Assembly: GCA_031260235.1 (NCBI GenBank)
Contig: JAIRKG010000156.1
Coordinates: forward strand, 1-6,242
Reading direction: 5' to 3'
Length of the DNA: 6,242 bases
From: Dysgonamonadaceae bacterium
GTDB lineage: Bacteria > Bacteroidota > Bacteroidia > Bacteroidales > Azobacteroidaceae
In this document: positions 1-6,242 of the stretch, in pieces
Numbering within the stretch: position 1 is the stretch's first letter
How the letters are laid out: the number at the start of each line of letters is the position of its first letter
The notes under the pieces: generated by a model
What the model saw: only the letters and a program-made list of their open reading frames with translations
Told to the model about the DNA's origin: nothing
The model's database searches: none
Translations under genes and position numbers: made by a program

Positions 1-561
1 CAGACGAATTTGTTTCGCGAACTGCATCCCGGAGGAGGCCTGGTCTTCAGGAAAAATGTCAATTTGCGATTTGCGATAAAAGCCGATTTGATGTGGGGAA
101 AGGTATCCGGCGACACAAAAAATACGGACAATGTGTTTCCCAACCATGCAAAATATTCGTTCAGCAGGGGTTTTTACGAATTGGGTGGACAGACGGAATT
201 TAATTTTCTGCCATACAGCGATAAATTTGTCTACCGGAACACCAGCAGAATTGCTCCTTATATATTGTCGGGATTAGGTTTCGTAATGGCTGCAGAGAAA
301 CAGATTTTTTTTACTCCATATTTATCATTGGGAGTCGGCGTGAAATATAAAATGATGAACAGGATTAATTTGGGCGTGGAATACGCCATCAGGAAACTGT
401 TTAGCGATTGTTTCGATTCTCCCGACAAGGCAGGTTTCAACCTGGATAATCCCTATCAAATCCGTAGCGGAACATTCAAAAATAACGATTGGTGCAATAC
501 ATTGATGTTTTCCATAACATGGGATTTCGGTCCCAACGATAGAAAATGTACAAACGAATAA
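1..561 (+). CDS. DUF6089-like outer-membrane beta-barrel protein, 5' partial
   Basis: The reading frame is open from the first base of the window to TAA at 559-561, so the gene is cut at its 5' end. The TTG at position 10 is not a credible start, because conserved-looking sequence runs straight through it. The visible 186 residues are rich in alternating aromatic/polar strands joined by short turns: '[11 protein letters not shown]', '[12 protein letters not shown]', 'APYILSGLG', '[22 protein letters not shown]' (split around the NR turn), and a last strand 'FSITWDFGP' near the C-terminus. This pattern indicates a small outer-membrane beta-barrel. The wording matches my memory of the DUF6089 family, which in Bacteroidota commonly sits just upstream of uppS and bamA and is about 230 residues, so roughly 45-50 residues including the signal peptide should be missing. 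Its molecular function is unknown. It ends one base before uppS, so co-transcription is likely. The barrel assignment is firm as a fold guess; the family name is from memory. Confidence 0.8.
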   Translation, partial: QTNLFRELHPGGGLVFRKNVNLRFAIKADLMWGKVSGDTKNTDNVFPNHAKYSFSRGFYELGGQTEFNFLPYSDKFVYRNTSRIAPYILSGLGFVMAAEKQIFFTPYLSLGVGVKYKMMNRINLGVEYAIRKLFSDCFDSPDKAGFNLDNPYQIRSGTFKNNDWCNTLMFSITWDFGPNDRKCTNE

Positions 562-562
562 A

Positions 563-1321
563 ATGTCATTAAAAGAAGAAATAGATTTGAAACAACTTCC
601 GGTTCACATTGCCGTAATCATGGATGGAAACGGGCGATGGGCGCAGAAAAACGGTATGGAACGTTTTATGGGTCACAGGGAAGGCGTAGTTTCCGTTCGA
701 AAAATAGTGGAAGCCGCCGGGGCATTGGGCATAAAGTATTTGACGGTTTATACATTCTCTACCGAAAACTGGCATCGTCCGCAGGAAGAAGTCAATGCAC
801 TGATGGCTTTAATGGTGACGGCCGTCCGGCGGGAAACGAAGGATTTGATGGCAAACAAGGTGCGTCTGCGCACAATCGGCGACATTGACCGCCTGCCGCT
901 GCTCACCCGCAAAGAATTGGACATCAGCATCGAAGAAACGAAGAACAATACGGGTTTGAACCTGATCCTGGCATTAAGTTATTCTTCTAAATGGGAACTG
1001 ACGGAAGCCGTCAAGAAAATCGCAGGAAAGGTAAAAGACGGCATTATGTCTGCCGAGCAAATTGACGAGCCAATGATTTCCAATCATCTGACAACCAAAG
1101 ATATTCCGGACCCCGATTTGTTAATCAGAACGGGCGGCGAATTTCGTGTCAGCAACTACTTGCTTTGGCAATTAGCTTATGCAGAACTCTATTTTACGGA
1201 TACCTTTTGGCCGGATTTCAGAGAAGAAAACCTGTATGCCGCTATCGTAGATTTCCAAAAGCGGGAAAGACGGTTCGGAAAAACCGGCGAACAAATACAA
1301 TTAAAAAACAAATATGTATAA
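563..1321 (+). CDS. uppS: Isoprenyl transferase: (2Z,6E)-undecaprenyl diphosphate synthase (cis-prenyltransferase)
   Basis: This cytosolic cis-prenyltransferase condenses eight isopentenyl diphosphates onto farnesyl diphosphate to make the C55 carrier for peptidoglycan and other surface glycans. The 252 residues match the E. coli enzyme (253) with a constant offset of five through all key positions. The first motif '[13 protein letters not shown]' (15-27) carries the Mg/diphosphate-binding D21 and R25. R34 and H38 follow in 'RFMGHREG', then 'FSTENWHRP' (65-73) with N69, W70 and R72. The isopentenyl-diphosphate site is '[11 protein letters not shown]' (188-198) with R189, R195 and S197, followed by E208 in 'AYAELYFTD' and the 'RERRFG' tail (234-239). 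'[10 protein letters not shown]' (136-145) replaces the more usual 'ALNYGGRxE' and looks typical of Bacteroidota. No catalytic residue is missing. The ATG at 563 leaves one base after the preceding stop, and the end overlaps bamA by eight bases, suggesting coupled translation. No Shine-Dalgarno is seen; the upstream region is A-rich. Confidence 0.97.
   Translation: MSLKEEIDLKQLPVHIAVIMDGNGRWAQKNGMERFMGHREGVVSVRKIVEAAGALGIKYLTVYTFSTENWHRPQEEVNALMALMVTAVRRETKDLMANKVRLRTIGDIDRLPLLTRKELDISIEETKNNTGLNLILALSYSSKWELTEAVKKIAGKVKDGIMSAEQIDEPMISNHLTTKDIPDPDLLIRTGGEFRVSNYLLWQLAYAELYFTDTFWPDFREENLYAAIVDFQKRERRFGKTGEQIQLKNKYV
1314..1321 (+). promoter_or_regulatory. uppS stop / bamA start overlap (translational coupling site)
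   Basis: The eight bases ATGTATAA contain the bamA ATG (1314-1316) and the uppS TAA (1319-1321) in different frames. An A-rich run precedes the ATG and no purine-rich Shine-Dalgarno is visible, as is usual in Bacteroidota. Ribosomes finishing uppS would be placed on the bamA start, so coupled translation is a reasonable inference, not something the sequence proves. Confidence 0.6.
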
Positions 1322-3929
1322 ATTTTCTCTACTTATCTGCCTTCTGGCTATCACATTCCATTTTCTTTCAGCGCAAGACAGCATCCCGACCGACTCTTCT
1401 CCCGAGTTACCGGTGGTTTCTTATTCATTGAATAACAACAGAAAATACACAATTGCCGACATCAAAGTAACCGGCATGGAAGGCTTCGGTTATGACGATT
1501 ATATCCTGATAGGTATTTCGGGATTGACCGTCGGGCAAAAACTCCCCGTTCCGGGAAACGAATTGACGGCAGCTGTTAAAGCATTCTGGAAACATGGTTT
1601 ATTTTCCGACGCGACGATTTATGCGGAACGGATGACGACCGACAGCGTTTGGCTCAATATCGCATTAAAGCCCAACTCGGTTATTTCGACTATTAACTAC
1701 AACGGCGTAAAGAAAAGTGAAAGGGAAGATTTGGAAGGCAAAATCGGCATGGCAAAAGGATCGCAGCTCACGCCCAATTTGATTAACCGCGCCCGCAAAA
1801 GAATCAAGGATTATTTCGACGAAAAAGGATTCAGCAATGCAGAAATCACCATTCACCAATATGACGACGTCGCCAATCAGGGAAAAATCATCCTTAATAT
1901 CACCATTAACAAGAACGAGAAAACGAAAGTGAGGGAGATTATCATCACCGGAAACAACAGAGTGAACAAATTCGACCTCCGGATGGCGATGAAAAAAACT
2001 AACTCCGGCTTCAGCCTGAAGAAAGATGCATGGCTGAACATCAGGAAAATATTCTCTACCAAAAAATTCGTCAGGGAAGAATATGAGAACGATTTACAGA
2101 ATATTATAGCAAAATATAATGAACAGGGATTCCGCGACGCGGAAATTATATCCGACAGCGTTGCAATGGTCGATGACAGGCATGTTTCCGTTTATATCAA
2201 CGTGAAAGAGGGGGATAAATATTATATCCGCGACATTAAATGGGTGGGAAATACTCAATATCCGTCCAACAGGCTGGAATTGATACTGAACATGAAGCCG
2301 GGTGATGTATATAACCAAAAAAAACTGGGCGACCGGCTGCAATTCGACGAAGACGCCGTTTCCAATCTCTATTATAATAGCGGTTATATTTTCGCGCAGC
2401 TGAACCCTGTAGAAACGTATGTCGAAAACGATTCTGTGGATCTCGAAGTCCGTGTGATAGAAGGACGGCAGGCAACCATCAACAAAGTAATAATCAACGG
2501 GAACGACCGTATTTATGAGGACGTTATCCGCCGCGAATTATTGACCAAGCCGGGACAACTGTTCAGCAAAGAATTGCTCATGCAGTCGGCGCGGGAAATT
2601 GCACAATCCGGACATTTCGACCCTGAAAATATGGATATAAATCCTTTGCCCAATCCGGAAACAGGGACGGTGGATCTTCAATATGGCCTGACCCCGAAAG
2701 CCAACGACGAGATAGAATTTTCGGCAGGCTGGGGTCCGACCGGTCTTACTGGCCGCATGAGCTTCAAATTTCAGAATTTTTCTTTCAGAAACCTGATTTA
2801 TCCAAGCACTTACAAGGGAATTATTCCGCAGGGCGACGGCCAGACATTGACGCTGAGCGGGCAAACAAACGGCAAGTATTACCAATCATACAGCATTTCG
2901 TTTATGGATCCGTGGTTTGGCAAGAAAAGACCAAACTCGCTTTCTTTGAGTGCATATTACATGATTACAACCGGCGTGGACGACCGCTATTACCAGCAAC
3001 TGTACAACAATCCGTATTATTACAGTTCCTATGGAAGTTACGGCGGCTACAACGATTATGGCGGAATCGCCTACGACGAAAGCAAATCCATGAAAATAAT
3101 CGGATTGTCTGCCGGTTATGGAAAACGGCTCTCATGGCCGGATTATCTGTTCAATTTTATGGCTGACGTTTCTTACCAGCGCTATATGCTAAGGAATTGG
3201 ACTAACTATGGTTTCCCAATTACGAACGGCAATTCCAACAGCCTTTCAATGGGATTGACGCTCTCGCGCAGTTCAATCGACAATCCGCTTTACACGCGCA
3301 AAGGATCGCAATTTTCGGCGTCACTCAATCTAACGCCGCCTTACTCTTTAATCACGGGAAAAGTCGATGAAAACAAACTTTATGAATGGATAGAATTTCA
3401 CAAGTGGAAATTCAAGAGCAAAATTTTTATCCCTTTGGCGAACCCCGAAACGGTGAAACGAACCCCTGTTTTGATGAGCCGCATCGAATATGGATTTATC
3501 GGCTCTTACGACAGCCGGAAACGCACGCCGTTTGAAACTTTTTACATGGGAGGCGACGGAATGACGGGCAACTCCTCGATGCTCGCCATAGAAACAATCG
3601 GGCTGCGCGGGTACGGCAACGGCTTGATTTCCACCACCGGACGCGGCTATGCCTACTCCCGCATCGCTATGGAACTCCGCTATCCCATTCTGCTTGAGCC
3701 GACCTCAACAATTTATGCGCTCGCTTTTGTCGAAGTGGGCAATGCATGGACGCACATCCGCTCTTTTAATCCTTTTGATTTGAAGCGGTCGGCGGGCGTC
3801 GGTGCTCGAATTTTCCTGCCGATGATTGGGCTAATGGGGATCGACTGGGGGTATGGGTTTGATGCTCCATATCCGGGTGCAGGGATTTCCGGCGGGCAGT
3901 TGCATTTTATTTTGGGGCAGGAGTTTTGA
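1314..3929 (+). CDS. bamA: Outer membrane protein assembly factor BamA (Omp85 family)
   Basis: BamA is the central subunit of the outer-membrane beta-barrel assembly machine. Residues 1-20 form a signal peptide (hydrophobic '[13 protein letters not shown]', cut likely at SA|Q). Five POTRA repeats can be read at about 45-119, 121-200, 204-300, 302-384 and 386-462, each opening with a strand such as 'IADIKVTGM', 'REIIITGNN', 'IRDIKWVGN' or 'INKVIINGN'. POTRA3 is enlarged by about 25 residues around 230-258. The barrel runs from about 465 to 871 and has the loop-6 motif 'LRGYGNG' (764-770) with the conserved Arg at 765, equivalent to the VRGF motif. It ends in an amphipathic strand with C-terminal Phe871 ('LHFILGQEF'), the expected beta-signal. 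Residues 559-587 form a Tyr/Gly-rich insertion, probably an extracellular loop. Length 871 fits Bacteroidota BamA better than E. coli (810). The ATG at 1314 lies inside the uppS end; the next in-frame Met (55) would remove the signal peptide. TamA or another Omp85 member is a less likely reading given five POTRAs and the uppS neighbour. Confidence 0.96.
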   Translation: MYKFSLLICLLAITFHFLSAQDSIPTDSSPELPVVSYSLNNNRKYTIADIKVTGMEGFGYDDYILIGISGLTVGQKLPVPGNELTAAVKAFWKHGLFSDATIYAERMTTDSVWLNIALKPNSVISTINYNGVKKSEREDLEGKIGMAKGSQLTPNLINRARKRIKDYFDEKGFSNAEITIHQYDDVANQGKIILNITINKNEKTKVREIIITGNNRVNKFDLRMAMKKTNSGFSLKKDAWLNIRKIFSTKKFVREEYENDLQNIIAKYNEQGFRDAEIISDSVAMVDDRHVSVYINVKEGDKYYIRDIKWVGNTQYPSNRLELILNMKPGDVYNQKKLGDRLQFDEDAVSNLYYNSGYIFAQLNPVETYVENDSVDLEVRVIEGRQATINKVIINGNDRIYEDVIRRELLTKPGQLFSKELLMQSAREIAQSGHFDPENMDINPLPNPETGTVDLQYGLTPKANDEIEFSAGWGPTGLTGRMSFKFQNFSFRNLIYPSTYKGIIPQGDGQTLTLSGQTNGKYYQSYSISFMDPWFGKKRPNSLSLSAYYMITTGVDDRYYQQLYNNPYYYSSYGSYGGYNDYGGIAYDESKSMKIIGLSAGYGKRLSWPDYLFNFMADVSYQRYMLRNWTNYGFPITNGNSNSLSMGLTLSRSSIDNPLYTRKGSQFSASLNLTPPYSLITGKVDENKLYEWIEFHKWKFKSKIFIPLANPETVKRTPVLMSRIEYGFIGSYDSRKRTPFETFYMGGDGMTGNSSMLAIETIGLRGYGNGLISTTGRGYAYSRIAMELRYPILLEPTSTIYALAFVEVGNAWTHIRSFNPFDLKRSAGVGARIFLPMIGLMGIDWGYGFDAPYPGAGISGGQLHFILGQEF

Positions 3930-3940
3930 ACTGTATTTGC

Positions 3941-3975
3941 TTGAGGAAAAAGATTTGATTCTTTCGGTACCTCAA
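3941..3975 (+). other. Imperfect stem-loop just after bamA
   Basis: Outer arms TTGAGG (3941-3946) and CCTCAA (3970-3975) pair, and inside them AAAGA (3949-3953) pairs with TCTTT (3960-3964) around a six-base loop. The two stems are separated by unequal internal loops. No T-run follows, so it is not an intrinsic terminator by itself. It could protect the 3' end of the operon mRNA, or it may be chance in AT-rich sequence. Confidence 0.3.
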
Positions 3976-4013
3976 TTATAACTTATTTTCTGTTAATACT
4001 ATTGAATGTTTTG

Positions 4014-4046
4014 AAAGGCGGTGGATGTGAATCCCCCGTCTTTTTT
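4014..4046 (+). terminator. Rho-independent terminator of the uppS-bamA operon
   Basis: A GC-rich ten-base stem has arms GGCGGTGGAT (4017-4026) and ATCCCCCGTC (4031-4040), with loop GTGA. All positions pair except one T/C mismatch, and one pair is G-U. The stem is followed directly by six T (4041-4046) and preceded by AAA (4014-4016), which can extend the stem. It lies 84 bases after the bamA stop codon on the same strand, the expected place for ending the operon transcript. Confidence 0.85.
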
Positions 4047-4066
4047 AATTTGTCCTCTCCCCCACC

Positions 4067-4101
4067 CCGTCATTGCGAGGGCAAAGCCCAAAGCAATCCG
4101 G
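4067..4101. repeat. Palindromic intergenic repeat of the 'CATTGCGAGG...GCAATCC' type
   Basis: Nested inverted repeats occupy this stretch: ATTGC (4072-4076) with GCAAT (4093-4097), and inside them GGGC (4079-4082) with GCCC (4086-4089) around AAA. CCG and CGG flank the outer ends at 4067-4069 and 4099-4101. The outer words 'GTCATTGCGAGG' and 'AAGCAATCC' match a short REP-like element that I recall as dispersed in many copies between genes of unrelated bacterial genomes. Only one copy is present here, so its repeat nature rests on memory. It sits between two terminators, a typical place for REP-like elements. A T-rich stretch follows at about 4108-4124. Confidence 0.6.
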
Positions 4102-4139
4102 AAAAACTTTATTTATTTTTTTCTGTCTAACTATACTTG

Positions 4140-4154
4140 GTCATGATGCATGAC
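4140..4154. other. Small perfect inverted repeat GTCATG-ATG-CATGAC
   Basis: Six-base arms are separated by three bases. The stem is short and has no T-run, so termination is unlikely. It may be a protein-binding site or chance. Nothing else recognisable was seen in the surrounding bases 4125-4205: no start codon with a plausible frame, no tRNA-like fold and no second repeat copy. Confidence 0.2.
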
Positions 4155-4204
4155 TCTGCGGGTAGGCATCGTGCTGCAAGAACGCATCTTAGAAAGAGAA
4201 ACAT

Positions 4205-4245
4205 TAAAAAAGTCGATGATGAACGACTTACATTCATCATCGACT
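4205..4245 (-). terminator. Rho-independent terminator of htpG
   Basis: Thirteen-base perfect arms AGTCGATGATGAA (4211-4223) and TTCATCATCGACT (4233-4245) enclose a nine-base loop. Read on the minus strand, the stem is followed by a run of six T (complement of 4206-4211). On the plus strand no T-run follows, so it acts mainly for minus-strand transcripts. It starts 32 bases after the htpG stop codon, which fits termination of the htpG mRNA. Confidence 0.88.
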
Positions 4246-4277
4246 AATCACATTGATATTAATTACAACCGGAATTT

Positions 4278-6152
4278 TTAATTTACCGGCATCATTTCCA
4301 GACTGCGTTTTACGAATTTACTCAAGGCTTCCCCTTTCAGCAAGCCATTTGCCAATAGTGCCAAATCGACTATTTGGCCAATGGCGTCTTTTGAATTTTC
4401 CTTGTCATCCACAACTCGTTTGACCAGCGGAGAATCCAAATTAACCGTCATATTGTAAGACAATGGCATATCTCCATAAAAATTCATTCCACCTTGCATT
4501 TCCGCCATTTCTTTCATGCGGCGCATAAATTCGTTTTGAGTAATGGTTATCGGATTTCCTTTTTCACCCAGATGCTCAAATCCAACGATAAAATCGGTTT
4601 TTTCAATTGGCGGTGTGGCTGATTTGAAGAGTTCGACGAGAGCGTTTCTTTCGTCGTCGGTTAATTTAACTTCCTTGCTGTCGCCTTTTTTAATTAAATT
4701 GTCGATTACATCGCTGTCCACGCGGACAAAACGCGAATCTTTAAGTTGCTGTTCCAATTTATTCACGAAATGTATGTCTAATTGTCCGTCCATCACCAGC
4801 ACATCGTAGGCTTTGTCTTTGGCTTCGGCAATATAGGCGTATTGTTCGTCTTTATTGGTTGTGTACAAGTAAATCAGATTTTTGTCTTTGTCGGTTTGAT
4901 TGGCTTCTATCAGCGTTTTATATTCGTCCAGTGTGTAGAATTTATTTTCTACATCTTTAATTAATACGAACTTGGATGCTTTTTCATAGAATTTTTCGTC
5001 GCTGATGATACCATATTCGACGAAAATCTTCAAACTATCCCATTTTTCTTCAAACTGGGGACGGTCGTTTTTGAAAATTTCTTCCAAACGATCTGCCACT
5101 TTTTTTGTGATATAAGTGGAGATTTTCTTTACATTGCCGTCGCTTTGCAAATAAGAACGGGAAACATTCAGCGGAATATCGGGCGAATCCATCACGCCAT
5201 GCAACAAGGTAAGAAATTCGGGTACGATTCCTTCCACCGAATCGGTTACATATACTTGATTGCTATACAGCTGTATTTTGTTTTTTTGCAAATCAATACC
5301 GTTTCTCACTTTCGGGAAATAAAGGATTCCCGTCAGATTGAAAGGATAATCAACGTTCAGGTGAATCCAAAACAAAGGATCGTCACTGAACGGATAAAGA
5401 TCCTTGTAGAACTTGATATAATCGTCGTTGGTCATATCGGCAGGTTTGCGTGTCCAGGCAGGATTGGTATCGTTGATAATATTGTCTTCGTCCGTTTCGA
5501 CCGATTTGCCGTCTTTCCATTCGGTTTTCTTGCCGAAAGCAACAGAAACGGGGAGAAAACGGCAATATTTTTTCAACAAAGATTCGATTTTATATTTTTC
5601 GAGAAATTCTTTGTTTTCGTCGTCAATATGAAGAATAATATCGGTTCCACGGTCTGCCTTTTCCACTTCGAACATGGTGTATTCGGGCGAACCGTCACAT
5701 TCCCATTTCATGGCGGGTGCGTCGTCTTTCCATGATTTGGTGATAATTTCCACTTTTTTTGATGCCATGAAAGCCGAATAAAAGCCCAAGCCAAAATGAC
5801 CGATAATCGCATTTGCATCTTTCTTGTACTTGTCCAGAAAATCGTTAGCGCTCGAAAAAGCGATTTGGTTGATGTACTTTTCGATTTCTTCAGAAGTCAT
5901 CCCGACACCGCGGTCGGAAATTGTCAACGTCTTTTTCTTGTCGTCCACGCTAACGCGAACCGTCAAATCGCCTAAATCGCCTTTAAATTCCCCGACAGAC
6001 GCCAGGGTTTTCAGTTTTTGCGAAGCATCTACTGCATTGGAAACCAACTCGCGAACGAAAATTTCGTGGTCGCTGTACAGAAACTTCTTGATGATCGGGA
6101 AAATATTCTCTGTCGTAACGCCAATATGGCCTGTTTGTGTTTGTGTATCCAT
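4278..6152 (-). CDS. htpG: Molecular chaperone HtpG (bacterial Hsp90)
   Basis: HtpG is the cytoplasmic ATP-driven Hsp90 homodimer that remodels client proteins under stress. The N-terminal GHKL ATPase domain (about 8-215) shows 'RELVSNAVDA' (34-43) with catalytic E35 and Mg-coordinating N39, 'DRGVGM' (80-85), the lid-hinge glycines 'GHFGLGFYSAF' (118-128) and 'RGTDIILHI' (168-176). The middle domain (about 230-500) has 'FWIHLNVDYPFNL', 'VYVTDSVEGIVPEFL' and the catalytic-loop Arg332 in 'NVSRSYLQ'. The C-terminal dimerisation domain (about 515-624) includes 'EFMRRMKEMAEMQGG' and a final helix pair 'IVDLALLANGLLKGE...FVKRSLEMM'. There is no MEEVD tail, as expected in bacteria. Length 624 equals E. 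coli HtpG but is shorter than Bacteroides proteins, which I recall as about 680 because of a charged helical insert near the C-terminus. The ATG at 6152 places the conserved 'HIGVTTENIFPIIKKFL' at residue 9. The gene converges on bamA and is probably monocistronic. Confidence 0.97.
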   Translation of the reverse strand: MDTQTQTGHIGVTTENIFPIIKKFLYSDHEIFVRELVSNAVDASQKLKTLASVGEFKGDLGDLTVRVSVDDKKKTLTISDRGVGMTSEEIEKYINQIAFSSANDFLDKYKKDANAIIGHFGLGFYSAFMASKKVEIITKSWKDDAPAMKWECDGSPEYTMFEVEKADRGTDIILHIDDENKEFLEKYKIESLLKKYCRFLPVSVAFGKKTEWKDGKSVETDEDNIINDTNPAWTRKPADMTNDDYIKFYKDLYPFSDDPLFWIHLNVDYPFNLTGILYFPKVRNGIDLQKNKIQLYSNQVYVTDSVEGIVPEFLTLLHGVMDSPDIPLNVSRSYLQSDGNVKKISTYITKKVADRLEEIFKNDRPQFEEKWDSLKIFVEYGIISDEKFYEKASKFVLIKDVENKFYTLDEYKTLIEANQTDKDKNLIYLYTTNKDEQYAYIAEAKDKAYDVLVMDGQLDIHFVNKLEQQLKDSRFVRVDSDVIDNLIKKGDSKEVKLTDDERNALVELFKSATPPIEKTDFIVGFEHLGEKGNPITITQNEFMRRMKEMAEMQGGMNFYGDMPLSYNMTVNLDSPLVKRVVDDKENSKDAIGQIVDLALLANGLLKGEALSKFVKRSLEMMPVN

Positions 6153-6177
6153 AATTCGTGTTTAGTTTTATATTTTG

Positions 6178-6205
6178 TGAAACGAACTATCAAAAAAAAT
6201 GCCAA
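6178..6205 (-). promoter_or_regulatory. Candidate sigma-54-type (-24/-12) promoter of htpG
   Basis: On the minus strand, TTGGCATTTTTTTTGAT spans complement 6205-6189. It places GG (6203-6202) and GA (6191-6190) at the -25/-24 and -13/-12 spacing of RpoN promoters, with ten bases between the pairs. It matches the left half TTGGCA well and TTG on the right, but has A instead of C at -12 and lacks the usual CG after TGGCA. Transcription would start near 6178, giving a leader of about 25 bases before ATG. No good Bacteroidota housekeeping -7 box (TAnnTTTG) was found downstream; the nearest, TAGTTCGT, is poor. No CIRCE (HrcA) element was seen. Confidence 0.45.
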
Positions 6206-6213
6206 CCGGTTGG
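6202..6213. promoter_or_regulatory. Perfect 12-base palindrome CCAACCGGTTGG over the -24 region
   Basis: The twelve bases equal their own reverse complement with no spacer. Four of them overlap the candidate -24 box of htpG (TTGGCA, complement 6205-6200), so a dimeric protein bound here would compete with or position RNA polymerase. Function is inferred from position only. Confidence 0.35.
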
Positions 6214-6216
6214 GGC

Positions 6217-6230
6217 TGACATTTTGACAT
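6217..6230. promoter_or_regulatory. Tandem direct repeat TGACAT-TT-TGACAT upstream of htpG
   Basis: Two exact TGACAT copies lie with an eight-base period. Read on the minus strand this is ATGTCAAAATGTCA, which also differs by one base per arm from an inverted TGACA...TGTCA pair. It sits at about -39 to -52 relative to the inferred htpG start point, suitable for an activator or repressor site but close for a classical sigma-54 enhancer. Confidence 0.35.
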
Positions 6231-6242
6231 AATTGGTTTTTA

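Noticed and set aside
10..12. TTG at position 10 as the true start of the first gene
   Set aside because: The frame is open to the window edge, no signal peptide follows the TTG, and an outer-membrane protein of this kind needs one; the gene is simply truncated by the window.
1165..1431. Plus-strand 88-codon frame bridging the end of uppS and the start of bamA
   Set aside because: It is out of frame with both well-supported genes and has no recognisable domain.
2538..2885. 115-codon open frame on the minus strand inside bamA
   Set aside because: It is a shadow of the bamA reading frame with no recognisable motif and no upstream signals; bamA is intact over it.
4125..4205. Possible small RNA or tRNA remnant in the intergenic region
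   Set aside because: Only a six-base stem (4140-4154) is visible. There is no cloverleaf, no TTCGA-type loop, no CCA end and no dedicated promoter-terminator pair in this orientation.
5145..5735. Long open frame (196 codons) on the plus strand antisense to htpG
   Set aside because: It lies wholly within the strongly conserved htpG coding sequence. Its protein is low-complexity, rich in Phe/Ile/Val/Arg as expected from the complement of htpG codons, and shows no recognisable domain or start context.
6018..6227. Plus-strand open frame reading out of htpG through its promoter region
   Set aside because: It overlaps the conserved N-terminal coding region and the promoter candidate of htpG, and its product has no family resemblance.

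Overview
The window looks like chromosomal core sequence from a member of the Bacteroidota, most likely Bacteroidales. Four points support this. The gene order is a DUF6089-like outer-membrane protein, then uppS, then bamA. Secreted BamA appears to start with a 'Q' after an 'SA|Q' signal-peptidase site. No Shine-Dalgarno sequences are evident; the regions before starts are A-rich instead. The HtpG sequence has Bacteroidota-type wording (GVTTENIFPIIKKFLYSDHE at the N-terminus, DRGVGM instead of DNGIGM). The genus cannot be fixed from this sequence alone.

Layout. Positions 1-3929 (+ strand) hold three tightly packed genes that read as one transcription unit. They are the C-terminal part of a DUF6089-like beta-barrel protein (cut by the window edge), uppS (undecaprenyl diphosphate synthase) one base later, and bamA, whose ATG lies inside the last eight bases of uppS. 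A rho-independent terminator follows about 85 bases after bamA. Positions 3930-4277 form a 348-base convergent intergenic region. It holds that terminator, a dispersed 'CATTGCGAGG...GCAATCC' palindromic repeat, two weaker inverted repeats, and a strong terminator for the opposite strand. Positions 4278-6152 (- strand) encode htpG, the bacterial Hsp90. Its upstream region (6153-6242) has a sigma-54-like -24/-12 promoter candidate, a 12-base perfect palindrome over the -24 box, and a short tandem direct repeat.

How the genes fit together. The + strand operon concerns the cell envelope. UppS makes the C55 lipid carrier for peptidoglycan and surface glycans, BamA inserts beta-barrel proteins into the outer membrane, and the DUF6089-like protein is itself probably a small outer-membrane barrel, so it may be a BamA client. 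HtpG is an independent cytoplasmic chaperone transcribed toward the operon; convergent terminators separate the two units.

I found no mobile element, CRISPR array, defence system or tRNA/rRNA, and no convincing previously undescribed system. The points most worth a second look are the htpG promoter architecture with its T8 spacer, the palindromic repeat, the Tyr/Gly-rich loop in BamA, and the uncharacterised DUF6089-like gene fixed next to uppS-bamA.
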